64,000 nucleotides of DNA from Crenobacter luteus (GCF_004345725.1 NZ_SLXG01000011.1:29324-93323), one strand, 5' to 3'. Counted from the first letter of the stretch, positions 45,148 to 59,582 are shown. A program made the numbers and translations. Notes: generated from the sequence alone by a model not told the origin.

Positions 45148-46773
45148 TTACATGTTCGGGTAGTTCGGCCCGCCGCCGCCCTCCGGCGTCACCCAGTTGA
45201 TGTTCTGGGTCGGGTCCTTGATGTCGCAGGTCTTGCAGTGCACGCAGTTCTGCGCGTTGATCTGCAGCCGTGGCGCGTCGGGTTCGCCGACGAATTCGTA
45301 CACGCCGGCCGGGCAATAGCGCGTCTCCGGCCCCGCGTAGCGCTTCAGGTTGACCGCCACCGGCACGCTCTTGTCCTTGAGCTTCAGGTGCGGCGGCTGG
45401 TCCTCGCTATGGTTGGTGTTCGACAGGAACACCGACGACAGCCGGTCGAAGCTGATCTTGCCGTCCGGCTTCGGGTAGTCGATCCGGGCGCACTGGCTCG
45501 CCTCCTGCAGCGTCTCGTGGTCGGCGTGCTTGTGACGCAAGGTCCACGGCGCGCGGCCGCGGAACAGGTAGGTGTCGAGCGCGCCGTAGATCATCGCCGG
45601 CCACAGGCCCCAGCGGAACGACGGACGGATGTTGCGCACCTTCCACAGCTCGTCGTACAGCCAGCTCTGCTTGAACCTGGCCGGGTAGCTCGTCGCCTCG
45701 CGGCCGGCGGCCTCGCTAGACAACAGCTCGAACACCGCCTCGGCCGCCAGCGAACCGGACTTGATCGCCGCGTGGCTGCCCTTGATCTTCGGCACGTTGA
45801 GGAAGCCGGCGGTGTCGCCGACCAGCACGCCGCCCGGGAAGGTCAGCTTCGGCAGGCTCTGGATGCCGCCCTCGCTCAGCGCGCGCGCGCCGTAGGAGAT
45901 GCGGCGGCCGCCTTCCAGCGTCTTTTTGATCGCCGGATGGGTCTTGAAGCGCTGGAACTCCTCGAACGGGCTCAGATACGGGTTCTGGTAGTCCAGCCCG
46001 ACGACGAAGCCGACCACCACCTGGTTGTTCTCGAGGTGATACAGGAACGAGCCGCCGTAGGTGGCGGTGTCCATCGGCCAGCCGACGGTGTGGGTGATGC
46101 GGCCGGGGCTGTGCTGCGCGGCCGGCACTTCCCACAATTCCTTGATGCCGATGCCGTAGGTCTGCGGGTCGCTGTCCTTCCTGAGGTCGAAGCGCTCGAA
46201 CAGCGTCTTGGTGAGCGAACCGCGACAGCCTTCGGCGAAGATGGTCTGCTTGGCCCACAGCTCCATACCCGGCTCGCCTTCCTTGTCGCCGTGCTTGCCG
46301 GTGCCGACGTTGCCGGTGGCGACGCCCTTGACCGCGCCGGTCTCGTCGTACAGCACCTCGGCGGCGGCGAAGCCCGGGTAGATCTCGACGCCGAGTTCCT
46401 CCGCCTGCGCACCGAGCCAGCGGCACAGGTTGCCGAGGCTGATGATGTAGTTGCCGTGATTCTTCATCTGCGGCGGCGTCGGCAGCTCGATCGACTCGGT
46501 CTCGGTCAGGAACAGGAAGTGGTCGTCGGCCGCCGGCGTGTTCAGCGGCGCGCCCTTCTCCTTCCAGTCCGGGATCAGCTCGGACAGCGCCTTCGGCTCG
46601 AACACCGCGCCGGACAGGATGTGGGCGCCGATCTCGGAGCCCTTCTCCAGCAGGCAGACCGACAGCTCGCGGCCGGCGGCGTTGGCCAGTTGCTTGAGGC
46701 GGATCGCGCTGGCCAGCCCGGACGGGCCGCCGCCGACGATCACCACGTCGTATTCCATGTAGTCGCGTTGCAT
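45148..46773 (-). CDS. Electron transfer flavoprotein-ubiquinone oxidoreductase
   Basis: A 541-residue inner-membrane-associated flavoprotein that passes electrons from ETF to ubiquinone. The start at 46773 ([19 protein letters not shown]) follows AAGGGA. FAD binding is at [17 protein letters not shown]. The C-terminal 4Fe-4S cluster cysteines are in [10 protein letters not shown] and [15 protein letters not shown]. Length is normal. It links the acyl-CoA and glutaryl-CoA dehydrogenases in this window to respiration. A PsrA-like box lies 81 bp upstream. Confidence 0.96.
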   Translation of the reverse strand: MQRDYMEYDVVIVGGGPSGLASAIRLKQLANAAGRELSVCLLEKGSEIGAHILSGAVFEPKALSELIPDWKEKGAPLNTPAADDHFLFLTETESIELPTPPQMKNHGNYIISLGNLCRWLGAQAEELGVEIYPGFAAAEVLYDETGAVKGVATGNVGTGKHGDKEGEPGMELWAKQTIFAEGCRGSLTKTLFERFDLRKDSDPQTYGIGIKELWEVPAAQHSPGRITHTVGWPMDTATYGGSFLYHLENNQVVVGFVVGLDYQNPYLSPFEEFQRFKTHPAIKKTLEGGRRISYGARALSEGGIQSLPKLTFPGGVLVGDTAGFLNVPKIKGSHAAIKSGSLAAEAVFELLSSEAAGREATSYPARFKQSWLYDELWKVRNIRPSFRWGLWPAMIYGALDTYLFRGRAPWTLRHKHADHETLQEASQCARIDYPKPDGKISFDRLSSVFLSNTNHSEDQPPHLKLKDKSVPVAVNLKRYAGPETRYCPAGVYEFVGEPDAPRLQINAQNCVHCKTCDIKDPTQNINWVTPEGGGGPNYPNM

Positions 46774-46853
46774 CGATGTCCCTTGTCTGTTATCGGCGGC
46801 GAGTTTACCAAAACCGCCCGTCCCGGACGATGATAGCGGGGCGGCGCGAGGAT

Positions 46854-46869
46854 TCAAACAATCGTTCGA
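46854..46869 (-). promoter_or_regulatory. PsrA-like operator upstream of the ETF-QO gene
   Basis: TCAAAC-AATC-GTTCGA differs by a single base from the perfect box upstream of etfB. Confidence 0.5.
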
Positions 46870-46874
46870 TAAGG

Positions 46875-48074
46875 TTAACCCGGACCCAAGGCGCCGCTTT
46901 GCCGCAGCGCGGCAATTTCTTCGTCATCGTAGCCGAGTTCGGCCAACAGCGCCTCGCCGTGCTCGTTCAGCCGCGGCGGCGGCGCCGTGGCGCGCGCCGG
47001 CGCGCCGTTCAGGCGGATCGGGCACGCCAGCTGCGGCAAGCGCGTGCCGTCGTCGCGGCGCTGCACGTAGGACATGCCGCGGTGCCGCGCCTGCGGGTGG
47101 GCGAAGGCCTCGGCGACGTTGAGGATCGGCCCGCACGGCACGCCGGCTGCCGTCAGCTTTTCCAGCCACGCGTCGCGCGCATCGGCGCGGAACAGCTCGG
47201 CCAACCGCGGCACCAGCTCGGCGCGGTGCGCGACGCGCGCCGGGTTGCTCGCGAAGCGTTCGTCGCGCGCCAGCTGCGGCACGCCGAGCACGGTGCATAC
47301 CGCCGAGAACTGCTTGTCGTTGCCGCAGGCGAGGATCAGGTGGCCGTCGCGCGTCGCGAACACCTGGTAGGGGACGATGTTCGGGTGGCCGTTGCCGAGC
47401 CGCGGCGGCACCGCGCCCGACACCAGGTGGTTGAGCGCGACGTTGGCGAGCATCGCCAGCGAGCAGTCGAACAGCGCCAGATCGATGTAGGCGCCGCGGC
47501 CGGTTTTCGTGCGCTCGATCAGCGCCGCCTGCACCGCGTTGGCGGCGTACAGGCCGGTGAACAGGTCGGTGACCGCGACGCCGACCTTGGACGGCTCGCC
47601 GTCGGCAGGGCCGGTGACGCTCATCAGGCCGGACAGCCCCTGCACGATGTAGTCGTAGCCGGGCAGCTCGGCGGCCGGACCGTCCTGGCCGAAGCCGGTG
47701 ATCGAGCAGTACACCAGCGCCGGGTTGATCCTGGCGAGGCTGTCGTAGTCGAGCCCGTACTTGGCGAGCCCGCCGACCTTGTAGTTCTCGAGCAGTACGT
47801 CGGCGCGCTCGGCCAACCTTCTGACCACCGCCTGCCCCTCGGGCCGCGCGATGTCGAGCGCGATCGAGCGCTTGCCGCGGTTGGCGGCGAGGAAGTAGGC
47901 GGCGCTGCCGTCGCTGGCCGCCGGCGGCGCCCACGCGCGGGTGTCGTCGCCGCCGCCGGGCTTTTCGATCTTGATCACGTCGGCGCCGAGGTCGGCCAAG
48001 AGCTGGCTCGCCCACGGGCCGGCGAGCACGCGGGAAAGATCCAGCACGGTGATGCCTGCAAGCGGTTTGGCCAT
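46875..48074 (-). CDS. CaiB/BaiF family CoA-transferase (probably glutarate-specific)
   Basis: A 399-residue class III CoA-transferase. [28 protein letters not shown] is the family start, [17 protein letters not shown] follows, and the catalytic Asp lies in [12 protein letters not shown] (about residue 168). It begins 58 bp after the gcdH stop. CoA-transferases in this position are usually linked to glutarate activation (succinyl-CoA:glutarate CoA-transferase), so it likely feeds GcdH; this is inferred from context. Confidence 0.85.
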   Translation of the reverse strand: MAKPLAGITVLDLSRVLAGPWASQLLADLGADVIKIEKPGGGDDTRAWAPPAASDGSAAYFLAANRGKRSIALDIARPEGQAVVRRLAERADVLLENYKVGGLAKYGLDYDSLARINPALVYCSITGFGQDGPAAELPGYDYIVQGLSGLMSVTGPADGEPSKVGVAVTDLFTGLYAANAVQAALIERTKTGRGAYIDLALFDCSLAMLANVALNHLVSGAVPPRLGNGHPNIVPYQVFATRDGHLILACGNDKQFSAVCTVLGVPQLARDERFASNPARVAHRAELVPRLAELFRADARDAWLEKLTAAGVPCGPILNVAEAFAHPQARHRGMSYVQRRDDGTRLPQLACPIRLNGAPARATAPPPRLNEHGEALLAELGYDDEEIAALRQSGALGPG

Positions 48075-48132
48075 GGCGGTTCTCTATCAGGAAGAAAGGT
48101 TGGCCGAGCCTTCCGACCCGGCTCTCAGGGGA

Positions 48133-49317
<1,185 letters not shown>

Positions 49318-49337
49318 GGCGTTTCTCCGTCGAGTTT

Positions 49338-49374
49338 GTTTCGCTATGCGAAACTGTGTTTTACCATGCGAAAT
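49338..49374. promoter_or_regulatory. Tandem IclR-type operators between gcdH and iclR
   Basis: A perfect palindrome GTTTCGC-TAT-GCGAAAC (49338-49354) is followed exactly 20 bp on by a degenerate copy GTTTTAC-CAT-GCGAAAT (49358-49374). Two sites two helical turns apart in a divergent promoter fit IclR-family binding. Confidence 0.65.
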
Positions 49375-49471
49375 AGCCTAGCGCGCGGCCAGCGCGCTTG
49401 TAAAGCCCCGCGCTTTTCAGCGCCGGCAATGCGGCCTATGCTCTGCCGGACGAAAAATCCCGGGGATCGCC

Positions 49472-50278
49472 ATGAGCACGGACGACCATCTGGCGTCGGA
49501 CGACGCCGAACTGAACAAGGACCGCTTCTTCGTGACCGCGCTGGCGCGCGGTCTGGCGGTGCTGGCGGCCTTCCGTCCCGGCGAGGCCGCGCTGTCCAAC
49601 CAGGAGCTGACGCGCCGCACCGGCCTGCCCAAGTCGACCGTGTCGCGGCTGACCTACACGCTGACGCAGCTGGGCTACCTGTCGCAGGAAGCCGACACCG
49701 GCTACTACCGGCTCGGTCTCGCGGTGCTGGCGCTCGGCTCGGCGGTGCTGTCGAGCTACGACGTGCGCGAGGTCGCCGCGCCGCTGATGCGCGAGTTCGC
49801 GCTCCGCCACAACGTGTCGGTCAGCCTCGCGATGCGCGACGGCGTCGACATGGTCTATCTGGAAACCTGCCGCAGCGCGGCGCGGGTGACGGTGCAGTTG
49901 ACGGTCGGCTCGCGCGTGCCGCTGGTGACCACCGCGATCGGCCGCGCCTACTACGCCGGCCTGAGCGCCGCCGAGCGCGCCAAGCTCGACCTCGAGCTGG
50001 CCGAACGCTACGGCCCGGAATGGCCGGGACTGTCGGACAAGTTGGCCGAGAGCCTGGCCGACTACCGCGACCACGGCTACACGCACTCCTGGGGCGAGTA
50101 CGGTCCCGAGGTGCTGGCGATCGGCGTGCCGCTGCGCTCGCCGGCGTCGGGACAGCCGACGATGGCGCTGAACGCCAGCGGCCCGGCGCTGCTGTTCACG
50201 CCGGACGCGCTCGGCCGCGACGTCGGCCCGGCGCTGGTCGAGTTGGCGCACCGCATCGCGCCGCCCGTCGGCGGCTGA
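49472..50278 (+). CDS. IclR family transcriptional regulator
   Basis: A 268-residue regulator with an N-terminal winged helix-turn-helix (about 20-80; LSNQELTRRTGLPKSTVSRLTYTL) and a C-terminal ligand-binding domain (about 95-265; RDGVDMVYLETCRS, GSRVPLVTTAIGRAYYAGL). It is divergent from gcdH and the CoA-transferase gene, and two matching operators lie between them, so it probably controls glutarate/lysine breakdown and itself. The effector is unknown; glutarate or glutaryl-CoA is a guess. Confidence 0.92.
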   Translation: MSTDDHLASDDAELNKDRFFVTALARGLAVLAAFRPGEAALSNQELTRRTGLPKSTVSRLTYTLTQLGYLSQEADTGYYRLGLAVLALGSAVLSSYDVREVAAPLMREFALRHNVSVSLAMRDGVDMVYLETCRSAARVTVQLTVGSRVPLVTTAIGRAYYAGLSAAERAKLDLELAERYGPEWPGLSDKLAESLADYRDHGYTHSWGEYGPEVLAIGVPLRSPASGQPTMALNASGPALLFTPDALGRDVGPALVELAHRIAPPVGG

Positions 50279-50291
50279 GCGGCAAAGACAA

Positions 50292-50323
50292 TGCGCCGCC
50301 CGGCACGAAACCGGGCGGCGCAG
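50292..50323. terminator. Hairpin between iclR and the CBS gene
   Basis: TGCGCCGCCCGG-CACGAAA-CCGGGCGGCGCA between convergent genes, without a T-tract. Confidence 0.5.
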
Positions 50324-50348
50324 CGTGCGCGTCCTCGTCAGCGGCCGT

Positions 50349-50807
50349 TCACTGGGACGACACCACGCCGTGGTGCTGTCCCTGGATGTAGTTGACCAGC
50401 TGCTCGATCGTGTACTGTTGTTCGGTGATGGTCGCGCGCACCAGGTCGCCGATCGACAGCACGCCGATCACCGCGCCGTCCTCGAGCACCGGCAGGTGGC
50501 GGATGCGCCGGTCGGTCATCAGCGCCATGCACTCGTCTATCGTCTGCGCCGGCCGCACGTAGATCACCTTGCTGGTCATGATGTCGCGCACGTGGGTGCC
50601 GGCCGAGGTGCGCCCCTCGAGCACCACGCGCCGCGCGTAGTCGCGCTCGGAGAAGATGCCGACGATGTCGCCCCGGTCCATCACCAGCACCGCGCCGACG
50701 TCCGCTTCCGACATGATCTGCAAGGCCTGCAGCACGGTCGACTCCGGTCCGACGTAGACCAGCGGCCGGTGGCGTTTGTCTTCCAACAGTTCCCTGACGG
50801 TTTGCAT
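50349..50807 (-). CDS. Tandem CBS-domain protein
   Basis: A 152-residue protein made of one CBS pair. CBS1 spans about 8-62 (VYVGPESTVLQALQIMSEADVG and FSERDYARRV) and CBS2 about 73-128 (MTSKVIYVRPAQTIDECMALM, RHLPVLEDGAVIGVLSIGDLV). Such pairs bind adenosyl nucleotides and sense energy state. No fused effector domain is present, and the partner is unknown. It stands alone between iclR and argB. Confidence 0.9.
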   Translation of the reverse strand: MQTVRELLEDKRHRPLVYVGPESTVLQALQIMSEADVGAVLVMDRGDIVGIFSERDYARRVVLEGRTSAGTHVRDIMTSKVIYVRPAQTIDECMALMTDRRIRHLPVLEDGAVIGVLSIGDLVRATITEQQYTIEQLVNYIQGQHHGVVSSQ

Positions 50808-50913
50808 GACACCCCCTGTGTTCGCTACGGCCTGTCATGCCATCAATATAGACCAGCGCCTTGTGCGCTGCGGCGCACCAGAACGGGCTCGGCCAACGTG
50901 CCGCCCGGCGCGC

Positions 50914-50951
50914 AAAAAGGCCGCCGTCCCTTGCCGGGCGGCGGCCTTTTT
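50914..50951. terminator. Terminator of argB
   Basis: AAAAAGGCCGCCG ... CGGCGGCCTTTTT just past the argB stop, bidirectional in form. Confidence 0.85.
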
Positions 50952-50969
50952 CGTGTGACGCGGGTTCGC

Positions 50970-53769
<2,800 letters not shown>

Positions 53770-53779
53770 GGAGCGCACC

Positions 53780-56700
53780 ATGAGACGACACCGTTTCAAC
53801 CTGTCCGCCTGGGCGCTCGAAAACCAGCCCTTGGTGCGCTACCTGATGGTGGTACTGATGGTCGCCGGCTTCTGGGCCTACACGCAGCTGGGGCAGAAGG
53901 AAGACCCCGAATTCACCTTCAAGGCGATGGTGGTGCAGGCCGTCTGGCCCGGCGCGACCACCCGCGAAATGGAGCAGCAGGTTGCCGACAAGATCGAGCA
54001 AAAGCTGATGGAACTGCCCGAGCTCGACTACGTGAAGACCTTCGTCAAGCCGGGCGAGGCGCAGATGGTGCTGATGTTGCGCGAGAACACGCCCGGCAAG
54101 ACGGTGCCGCAGGTGTGGTACCAGGTCAGGAAGAAGCTGGCCGACATCCGCCACACGCTGCCGGCCGAGCTACGCGGCCCCTTCTTCAACGACGAGTTCG
54201 GCGACACCTTCGGCAACCTCTACGCGATCACCGGCGACGGCTTCGACGAGGAGGCGCTGCGCCGCATGCTCGAGGACGTTAAGCGCGAGGCGCTGCGCCT
54301 GCCCGACGTCGCCAAGGTCGACCTCGTCGGCGTGCAGGACGAACGCATCACCGTCAACCTGAGCACGGCCAAACTCGCGACGCTCGGCATCGACGCGCGC
54401 GCGATCTGGAACGCGCTGGCCGAACAGAACGCGACGACCCCGGCCGGCGTCTTCGACACCGACAGCGACCGCATCTGGGTGCGCGCGACCGGCGCCTACG
54501 ACAGCGTCGCGGCGGTCGCCGACACGCCGGTCTCGGCCAACGGCAAGACTTTCCGGCTCGGCGACATCGCGACCGTCGAGCGCGGCTTCGCCGACCCGCC
54601 GACCTTCCGGATGCGCCACGGCGGCAAACCGGCGCTGGGCCTGGCGATCAGCATGAAGGACGGCGGCGACGTGCTGCGGCTCGGACGCGACCTCGACGCG
54701 CTGATGACGCGCGTCAAGGCGCGGCTGCCGGTCGGCGCCGAGATCCACGCGGTGTCCGACCAGCCCAAGGTGGTCAAGAACGCCATCGACGAATTCATGC
54801 GCTCGCTGGTCGAGGCGGTCGCCATCGTGCTGGCGGTCAGCTTCTTCAGCCTCGGCTTCCGCACCGGCGTGGTGGTCTCGCTGTCGATCCCGCTGGTGCT
54901 GGCGATGACCTTCCTGGCGATGTACCTGTTCAAGATCGACCTGCAGCGCATCTCGCTGGGCTCGCTGATCATCGCGCTCGGTCTGTTGGTCGACGACGCG
55001 ATCATCGCGGTCGAGATGATGGCGCTCAAGCTCGAGGAAGGCTGGACGCGCTTTCGCGCCGCGACCTTCGCCTACACCAGCACCGCCTTCCCGATGCTGA
55101 CCGGCACGCTGATCAGCGCGGCGACTTTCCTGCCCGTCGGCCTGGCGAAGTCGAATGCCGGCGAATACGTGTTCAGCCTGTTCGCCGTGGTCGGCATCGC
55201 GCTGATCCTGTCGTGGCTGGTCGCGGTGGTGTTCACCCCCTTCCTCGGCTACCACCTGCTGCCGGAACGCAACGGCGGCCACGCCGCGCACGGCGGTCAC
55301 GCGGTCTACGACAAACCGTTCTACCAACGCTTCCGTCGCACCGTCGAGTGGTGCCTCGACCACCGAAAGACCGTCATCGTCGCGACGCTCGGCGCCTTCG
55401 CGCTGTCGCTGGTGGCGTTCAAGCTCTTCGTCGCGCAGCAGTTCTTTCCGGCCTCCAACCGCGTCGAGCTCCTGGTCGACCTGTGGCTGCCGCAGGGCGC
55501 GAGCTTCGCGGCGACCGAGCGCGAGGTCAAAAAGCTCGAGGACAAGATCCGTGGCGACGACAAGGTCGTCGGCGTGACCAGCTACGTCGGCGGCGGCAGC
55601 CCGCGCTTCTATCTGCCGCTCGACCAGCAGCAGCCGCACCTGAACTACGCGCAGATGATGGTGATGACGCGCGACGAGAAGGTCCGCGAGGACGTGAAGA
55701 AGCACATCGAGCAGCTGTTCGAGCGCGACTTCCCGATGGTGCGCGGCCGGGTGATCCGGCTCGAGAACGGTCCGCCGGTCGGCTACCCGGTACAGTTCCG
55801 CGTGATGGGCGAGGAACACGACAAGGTGCGCGCGATCGCCGCCCGCATCGAGGCGGTGGTGCGCGCGCACCCGGCGACGCGCCAGGTCAACAACGACTGG
55901 GGCGAGCAGCTCAAGGCGCTGCGCGTCGAACTCGACCAGGACAAGGCGCGCGCGCTCGGCGTATCGACGCAGTCGCTGTCGCGCCAGCTCGCGCTGCTGA
56001 TTTCGGGCGCGACGGTCAGCGAATACCGCGAGGGCGACCGAACTCTGGCCGTCGTCGCACGTCTGAACCCCGGCGAGCGGCGCGACGTCGCCGGCCTCGG
56101 CGACCTGACGATCCAGACCGCCACCGGCCGCACCGTGCCGCTGTCGCAGCTCGGACGCATCGTCTACACGCCCGAGGACAGCATCGTCTGGCACCGCAAC
56201 CGGCTGCCGACGGTGACCGTGCGCGCCGACGTCGCCGAGGGCGTGCAGGCGGCCGACGTGTCGCAGGCGCTGCTGCCGCAACTGCGGGCGATCGAAAAGA
56301 CGCTGCCGTTCGGCTACCACATCGAAATCGGCGGCTCGCTCGAATCGAGCCAGAAGGCACAACGGGCGATCGGCGCGGTCGCGCCGCTGATGATCGTCAC
56401 CGTGCTGACGCTGCTGATGCTGCAGCTGAAAAGCTTCCAGCGCACGCTGATGGTGGTGCTGACCGCGCCCTTGGGCCTGATCGGCGTGACGCTGACGCTG
56501 ATCGCGTTCCGCGCGCCGTTCGGCTTCGTCGCCATGCTCGGCGTGATCGCGCTGTCGGGCATGATCATGCGAAACTCGGTGATCCTGGTCGAGCAGATCG
56601 AACGCGACATCGCCGACGGCATGGAGCGCTTCGAGGCGGTGGTCGGCGCCGCCGTGCGCCGCTTCCGTCCGATCATGCTGACCGCGCTGGCCGCCATCCT

Positions 56701-56857
56701 CGCGATGGTGCCGCTGACGCGCAGCACCTTCTGGGGGCCGATGGCGGTCGCCATCATGGGCGGCCTCTTGGTCGCCACCGTGCTGACGCTGCTGTTTTTG
56801 CCCGCCTTGTACGCGCAGTGGTTCAAGGTGCACCGCCCGCAAATGCCCACGGCTTGA
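53780..56857 (+). CDS. RND efflux permease
   Basis: A 1025-residue inner-membrane proton antiporter of the AcrB superfamily, with 12 helices and two large periplasmic loops. The TM4 proton-relay pair is Asp405/Asp406 in LVDDAIIAVEMM. In the C-terminal half, LSGMIMRNSVILVEQIE has Arg where AcrB has the relay Lys940, as seen in some RND subgroups. AGGAGCGCACC precedes the ATG. The substrate cannot be inferred. It is co-transcribed with the adaptor and TolC-like genes. Confidence 0.94.
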   Translation: MRRHRFNLSAWALENQPLVRYLMVVLMVAGFWAYTQLGQKEDPEFTFKAMVVQAVWPGATTREMEQQVADKIEQKLMELPELDYVKTFVKPGEAQMVLMLRENTPGKTVPQVWYQVRKKLADIRHTLPAELRGPFFNDEFGDTFGNLYAITGDGFDEEALRRMLEDVKREALRLPDVAKVDLVGVQDERITVNLSTAKLATLGIDARAIWNALAEQNATTPAGVFDTDSDRIWVRATGAYDSVAAVADTPVSANGKTFRLGDIATVERGFADPPTFRMRHGGKPALGLAISMKDGGDVLRLGRDLDALMTRVKARLPVGAEIHAVSDQPKVVKNAIDEFMRSLVEAVAIVLAVSFFSLGFRTGVVVSLSIPLVLAMTFLAMYLFKIDLQRISLGSLIIALGLLVDDAIIAVEMMALKLEEGWTRFRAATFAYTSTAFPMLTGTLISAATFLPVGLAKSNAGEYVFSLFAVVGIALILSWLVAVVFTPFLGYHLLPERNGGHAAHGGHAVYDKPFYQRFRRTVEWCLDHRKTVIVATLGAFALSLVAFKLFVAQQFFPASNRVELLVDLWLPQGASFAATEREVKKLEDKIRGDDKVVGVTSYVGGGSPRFYLPLDQQQPHLNYAQMMVMTRDEKVREDVKKHIEQLFERDFPMVRGRVIRLENGPPVGYPVQFRVMGEEHDKVRAIAARIEAVVRAHPATRQVNNDWGEQLKALRVELDQDKARALGVSTQSLSRQLALLISGATVSEYREGDRTLAVVARLNPGERRDVAGLGDLTIQTATGRTVPLSQLGRIVYTPEDSIVWHRNRLPTVTVRADVAEGVQAADVSQALLPQLRAIEKTLPFGYHIEIGGSLESSQKAQRAIGAVAPLMIVTVLTLLMLQLKSFQRTLMVVLTAPLGLIGVTLTLIAFRAPFGFVAMLGVIALSGMIMRNSVILVEQIERDIADGMERFEAVVGAAVRRFRPIMLTALAAILAMVPLTRSTFWGPMAVAIMGGLLVATVLTLLFLPALYAQWFKVHRPQMPTA

Positions 56858-56876
56858 ATGCAATCAGGTTGAACCG

Positions 56877-58187
56877 ATGACACCGTTCCGCACCACTCTT
56901 TTCGCCCTCGCCGCGCTGACCCTGACGCAGGGCGCCGGCGCCTTCGACCTCGTCGACGCCTGGCGCGCCGCGCGCGACTACGACGCCTCCTTCTCGGCGC
57001 GCCGCCACGAACGCGACGCCGGCCAGGAAAAAGCCGTGCAGGGCCGCGCGCAGCTGCTGCCGCGCGTCAGCCTCTCGGCCAACTACCAGCACAACCGGCC
57101 GATCGAACCTTCCGGGCTGTCGAGTTACAACAGCCACGGCTGGGGCGTCGAGCTGAGCCAGCCGCTGTTCGACCTGCCCCGCTACGCCGGCTATCAGAAG
57201 GGTCAAACCGGCACGCGCCTGGCCGAGACGCAGTTCTCGGCCGCCGAGCAGCAACTGATCGTCGACGTCGCGCGCGCCTACTTCGACGTGCTCCTGGCCA
57301 ACGACACGCTCGCGTCGGTGCGTTCGGCCAAGGCGGCGTTCGCCAAGCAGCTCGAACAAGCCAAGACCGCGTTCGAGGTCGGCACCGCGACCATCACCGA
57401 CACCTACGAGGCGCAGGCCGGCTTCGACGCGGCGCGCGCGCGCGAGATCGCCGCCGAGAGCGAGCTGACCGTCCGGCGCGAGGCGCTGCGCCGACTGACC
57501 GGCCTCGACCCGCAGGGCGTCGCGCCGGTCTCCGAAAAGCTCGCGCTGGTCCCGCCCGCGCCGGCGACGCTCGAAGACTGGATCGCGTTGGCCGAGGCCA
57601 ACAGCCTGCTCATCCGCACCAACCGCGAACAGCTCGAGCTCGCGCGGCAGGAGCTGCTCGAGAAGCGCGGCCAGCACCTGCCGACGCTGTCGCTGTCGGC
57701 CGGCTACAACGACACCGTCAACAACAGCCCGAGCACGGTGGCCCGCAACAGCCGCGGCAGCTCCGTCGGCATCACCCTCAGCGTGCCGCTGTTCGCCGGC
57801 GGCGGGCTCGACAGCCAGGTGCGCGAGGCGGCCGCCAACGAACTGAAGGCGCGCGACACGCTGGAGGCCAGCCGCCGCCAGGTCCGCGAGGACGTGCGCA
57901 GCGCCTACCTCGGCGTGACCAACGGCGCCGCGCTGGTGCGCGCGCAGGAGCAGCTCCTGGCCTCGTCCAAAAGCAAGCTCGAGGCGACCCGGCTGGGCCG
58001 CGAGGTCGGCGTGCGGACCACGCTCGACCTGTTGCAGGCCGAGCAGGCCTACGCCGAGGTGGTCACCAGCCTCGCGCAGTCGCGCTACAACTACCTGCTG
58101 GCCCAGTTGACGCTGTCGCAGGCGGCCGGCCTGCTCGACGCCGAGCGGCTGGCGACGCTGAACCGCGCGATGCTCGCGACGCGCTGA
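56877..58187 (+). CDS. TolC family outer-membrane channel
   Basis: A 436-residue trimeric channel protein. The signal peptide ends near GAGA/FDLVDAW. Two structural repeats are visible, each with a beta-strand part (RVSLSANYQHNRPIEPSG; TLSLSAGYNDTVNNSPS) and long coiled-coil helices, ending with VGVRTTLDLLQAEQAYAEV and YNYLLAQLTLSQAAGLL. It closely resembles E. coli-type TolC rather than the OprM lipoproteins. It completes the tetR-adaptor-pump-channel operon, 19 bp after the pump gene. Confidence 0.93.
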   Translation: MTPFRTTLFALAALTLTQGAGAFDLVDAWRAARDYDASFSARRHERDAGQEKAVQGRAQLLPRVSLSANYQHNRPIEPSGLSSYNSHGWGVELSQPLFDLPRYAGYQKGQTGTRLAETQFSAAEQQLIVDVARAYFDVLLANDTLASVRSAKAAFAKQLEQAKTAFEVGTATITDTYEAQAGFDAARAREIAAESELTVRREALRRLTGLDPQGVAPVSEKLALVPPAPATLEDWIALAEANSLLIRTNREQLELARQELLEKRGQHLPTLSLSAGYNDTVNNSPSTVARNSRGSSVGITLSVPLFAGGGLDSQVREAAANELKARDTLEASRRQVREDVRSAYLGVTNGAALVRAQEQLLASSKSKLEATRLGREVGVRTTLDLLQAEQAYAEVVTSLAQSRYNYLLAQLTLSQAAGLLDAERLATLNRAMLATR

Positions 58188-58293
58188 ACGCACGCGAGGG
58201 TTAACCCGGAACCGGCAAGCGGTTACAATCGATCCATCCCTGCTCCGGGCCGCCCACAAGGCGGCCCGGATCGTCTGCATCGAAGGAGACCGC

Positions 58294-59565
58294 ATGCACA
58301 GCCTTGAACTGCTGCACCGCAAACACGACATCACCCCGACCGGCGTCGGCGTGATGGCCGATTTTCTGGTCGAACGCGCGCGCAACGCCGAGTTGTGGGA
58401 CCAGGACGGCCGCCGCTACATCGACTTCGCCGGCGGCATCGGCGCGCTGAACACCGGCCACCTGCACCCGAAGGTGCACGCCGCCGTCGCCCGCCAGCTG
58501 GACGCCTTCAGCCACACCGCCTACCAGATCGTCCCGTACGCGCTCTACCTGTCGGTCGCCGACAAGCTCAACCGGCTCGCGCCGATCGCCGGCCGCGCCA
58601 AGAGCGCCTTCTTCACCACCGGCGCCGAGGCGGTCGAGAACGCGGTCAAGATCGCGCGCGCGCATACCGGCCGGCCCGGCCTTATCGCCTTCGGCGGCGG
58701 CTTCCACGGCAGAACGCTCTTGGGCATGGCGCTGACCGGCAAGGTTGCGCCGTACAAGACCGGCTTCGGCCCCTTCCTGGCCGACGTCTACCACGCGCCC
58801 TTCCCCGACGCGCAGGAAGGCGTGTCGCTGGCCGACGCGCTCAAGAGCCTCGAACGCCTGTTCAAGTACGACATCGACCCGGCGCGCGTCGCCGCCTTCA
58901 TCCTCGAACCGGTGCAGGGCGAAGGCGGCATCCGCCCGGTGCCGCCGGCCTTCATGCAGGCCTTGCGCCGCGTCGCCGACGAGCACGGCATCCTGCTCAT
59001 CGCCGACGAGGTGCAGTGCGGCTTCGGCCGCACCGGCAAGCTGTTCGCGATGGAACACTACGACGCCGCGGCAGACATCATCACGCTGGCCAAGTCGCTC
59101 GCCGGCGGCTTCCCGCTGTCGGCCGTCGTCGGCCGCGCCGAGGTGATGGACGCGCCGGTCGCCGGCAGCCTCGGCGGCACCTACGCCGGCAACCCGCTGG
59201 CGCTGGCCGCTGCCGACGCGGTGATCGACATCATGCGCGACGAGAACCTGCCCGAGCGCGCCGAAGCGCTCGGCGCGATGTTGGCCGAGCGCCTCGACGC
59301 CCTGAAAAAACGCGTGCCGCAGTTGGCCGAGGTGCGCCGCCTCGGCGGCATGGTCGGCGTCGAGTTCCGCGACGCCGCGGGCCGGCCGGACGTCGCCTTC
59401 CTCAAGAAGGTGCAGGCCGGCGCGCTTGCGCGCGGCCTGCTGCTGATCGGCGGCGGCCTCGACGGCAACGTGATCCGCTGCCTGTTCCCGCTGACGATCG
59501 AGTTCGACGTCTTCGACGAGGCGCTGGCGATCTTCGAGGCGGCGCTGCTCGACGCGGCCGCCTGA
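58294..59565 (+). CDS. gabT: 4-aminobutyrate/5-aminovalerate aminotransferase
   Basis: A 423-residue class III PLP aminotransferase that moves the amino group of GABA to 2-oxoglutarate. Its start MHSLELLHRKHDITPTGVG has AAGGAG upstream. FFTTGAEAVENAVKIAR binds PLP phosphate, EPVQGEGGIRP and IADEVQCGFGRTG follow, and PLP lysine is Lys267 in TLAKSLAGGFPLS. With a glutarate module about 9 kb away it could equally act as a 5-aminovalerate aminotransferase (DavT). Ends at a repeat-built terminator. Confidence 0.88.
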   Translation: MHSLELLHRKHDITPTGVGVMADFLVERARNAELWDQDGRRYIDFAGGIGALNTGHLHPKVHAAVARQLDAFSHTAYQIVPYALYLSVADKLNRLAPIAGRAKSAFFTTGAEAVENAVKIARAHTGRPGLIAFGGGFHGRTLLGMALTGKVAPYKTGFGPFLADVYHAPFPDAQEGVSLADALKSLERLFKYDIDPARVAAFILEPVQGEGGIRPVPPAFMQALRRVADEHGILLIADEVQCGFGRTGKLFAMEHYDAAADIITLAKSLAGGFPLSAVVGRAEVMDAPVAGSLGGTYAGNPLALAAADAVIDIMRDENLPERAEALGAMLAERLDALKKRVPQLAEVRRLGGMVGVEFRDAAGRPDVAFLKKVQAGALARGLLLIGGGLDGNVIRCLFPLTIEFDVFDEALAIFEAALLDAAA

Positions 59566-59582
59566 CCGGTCCGCCGCACGCC

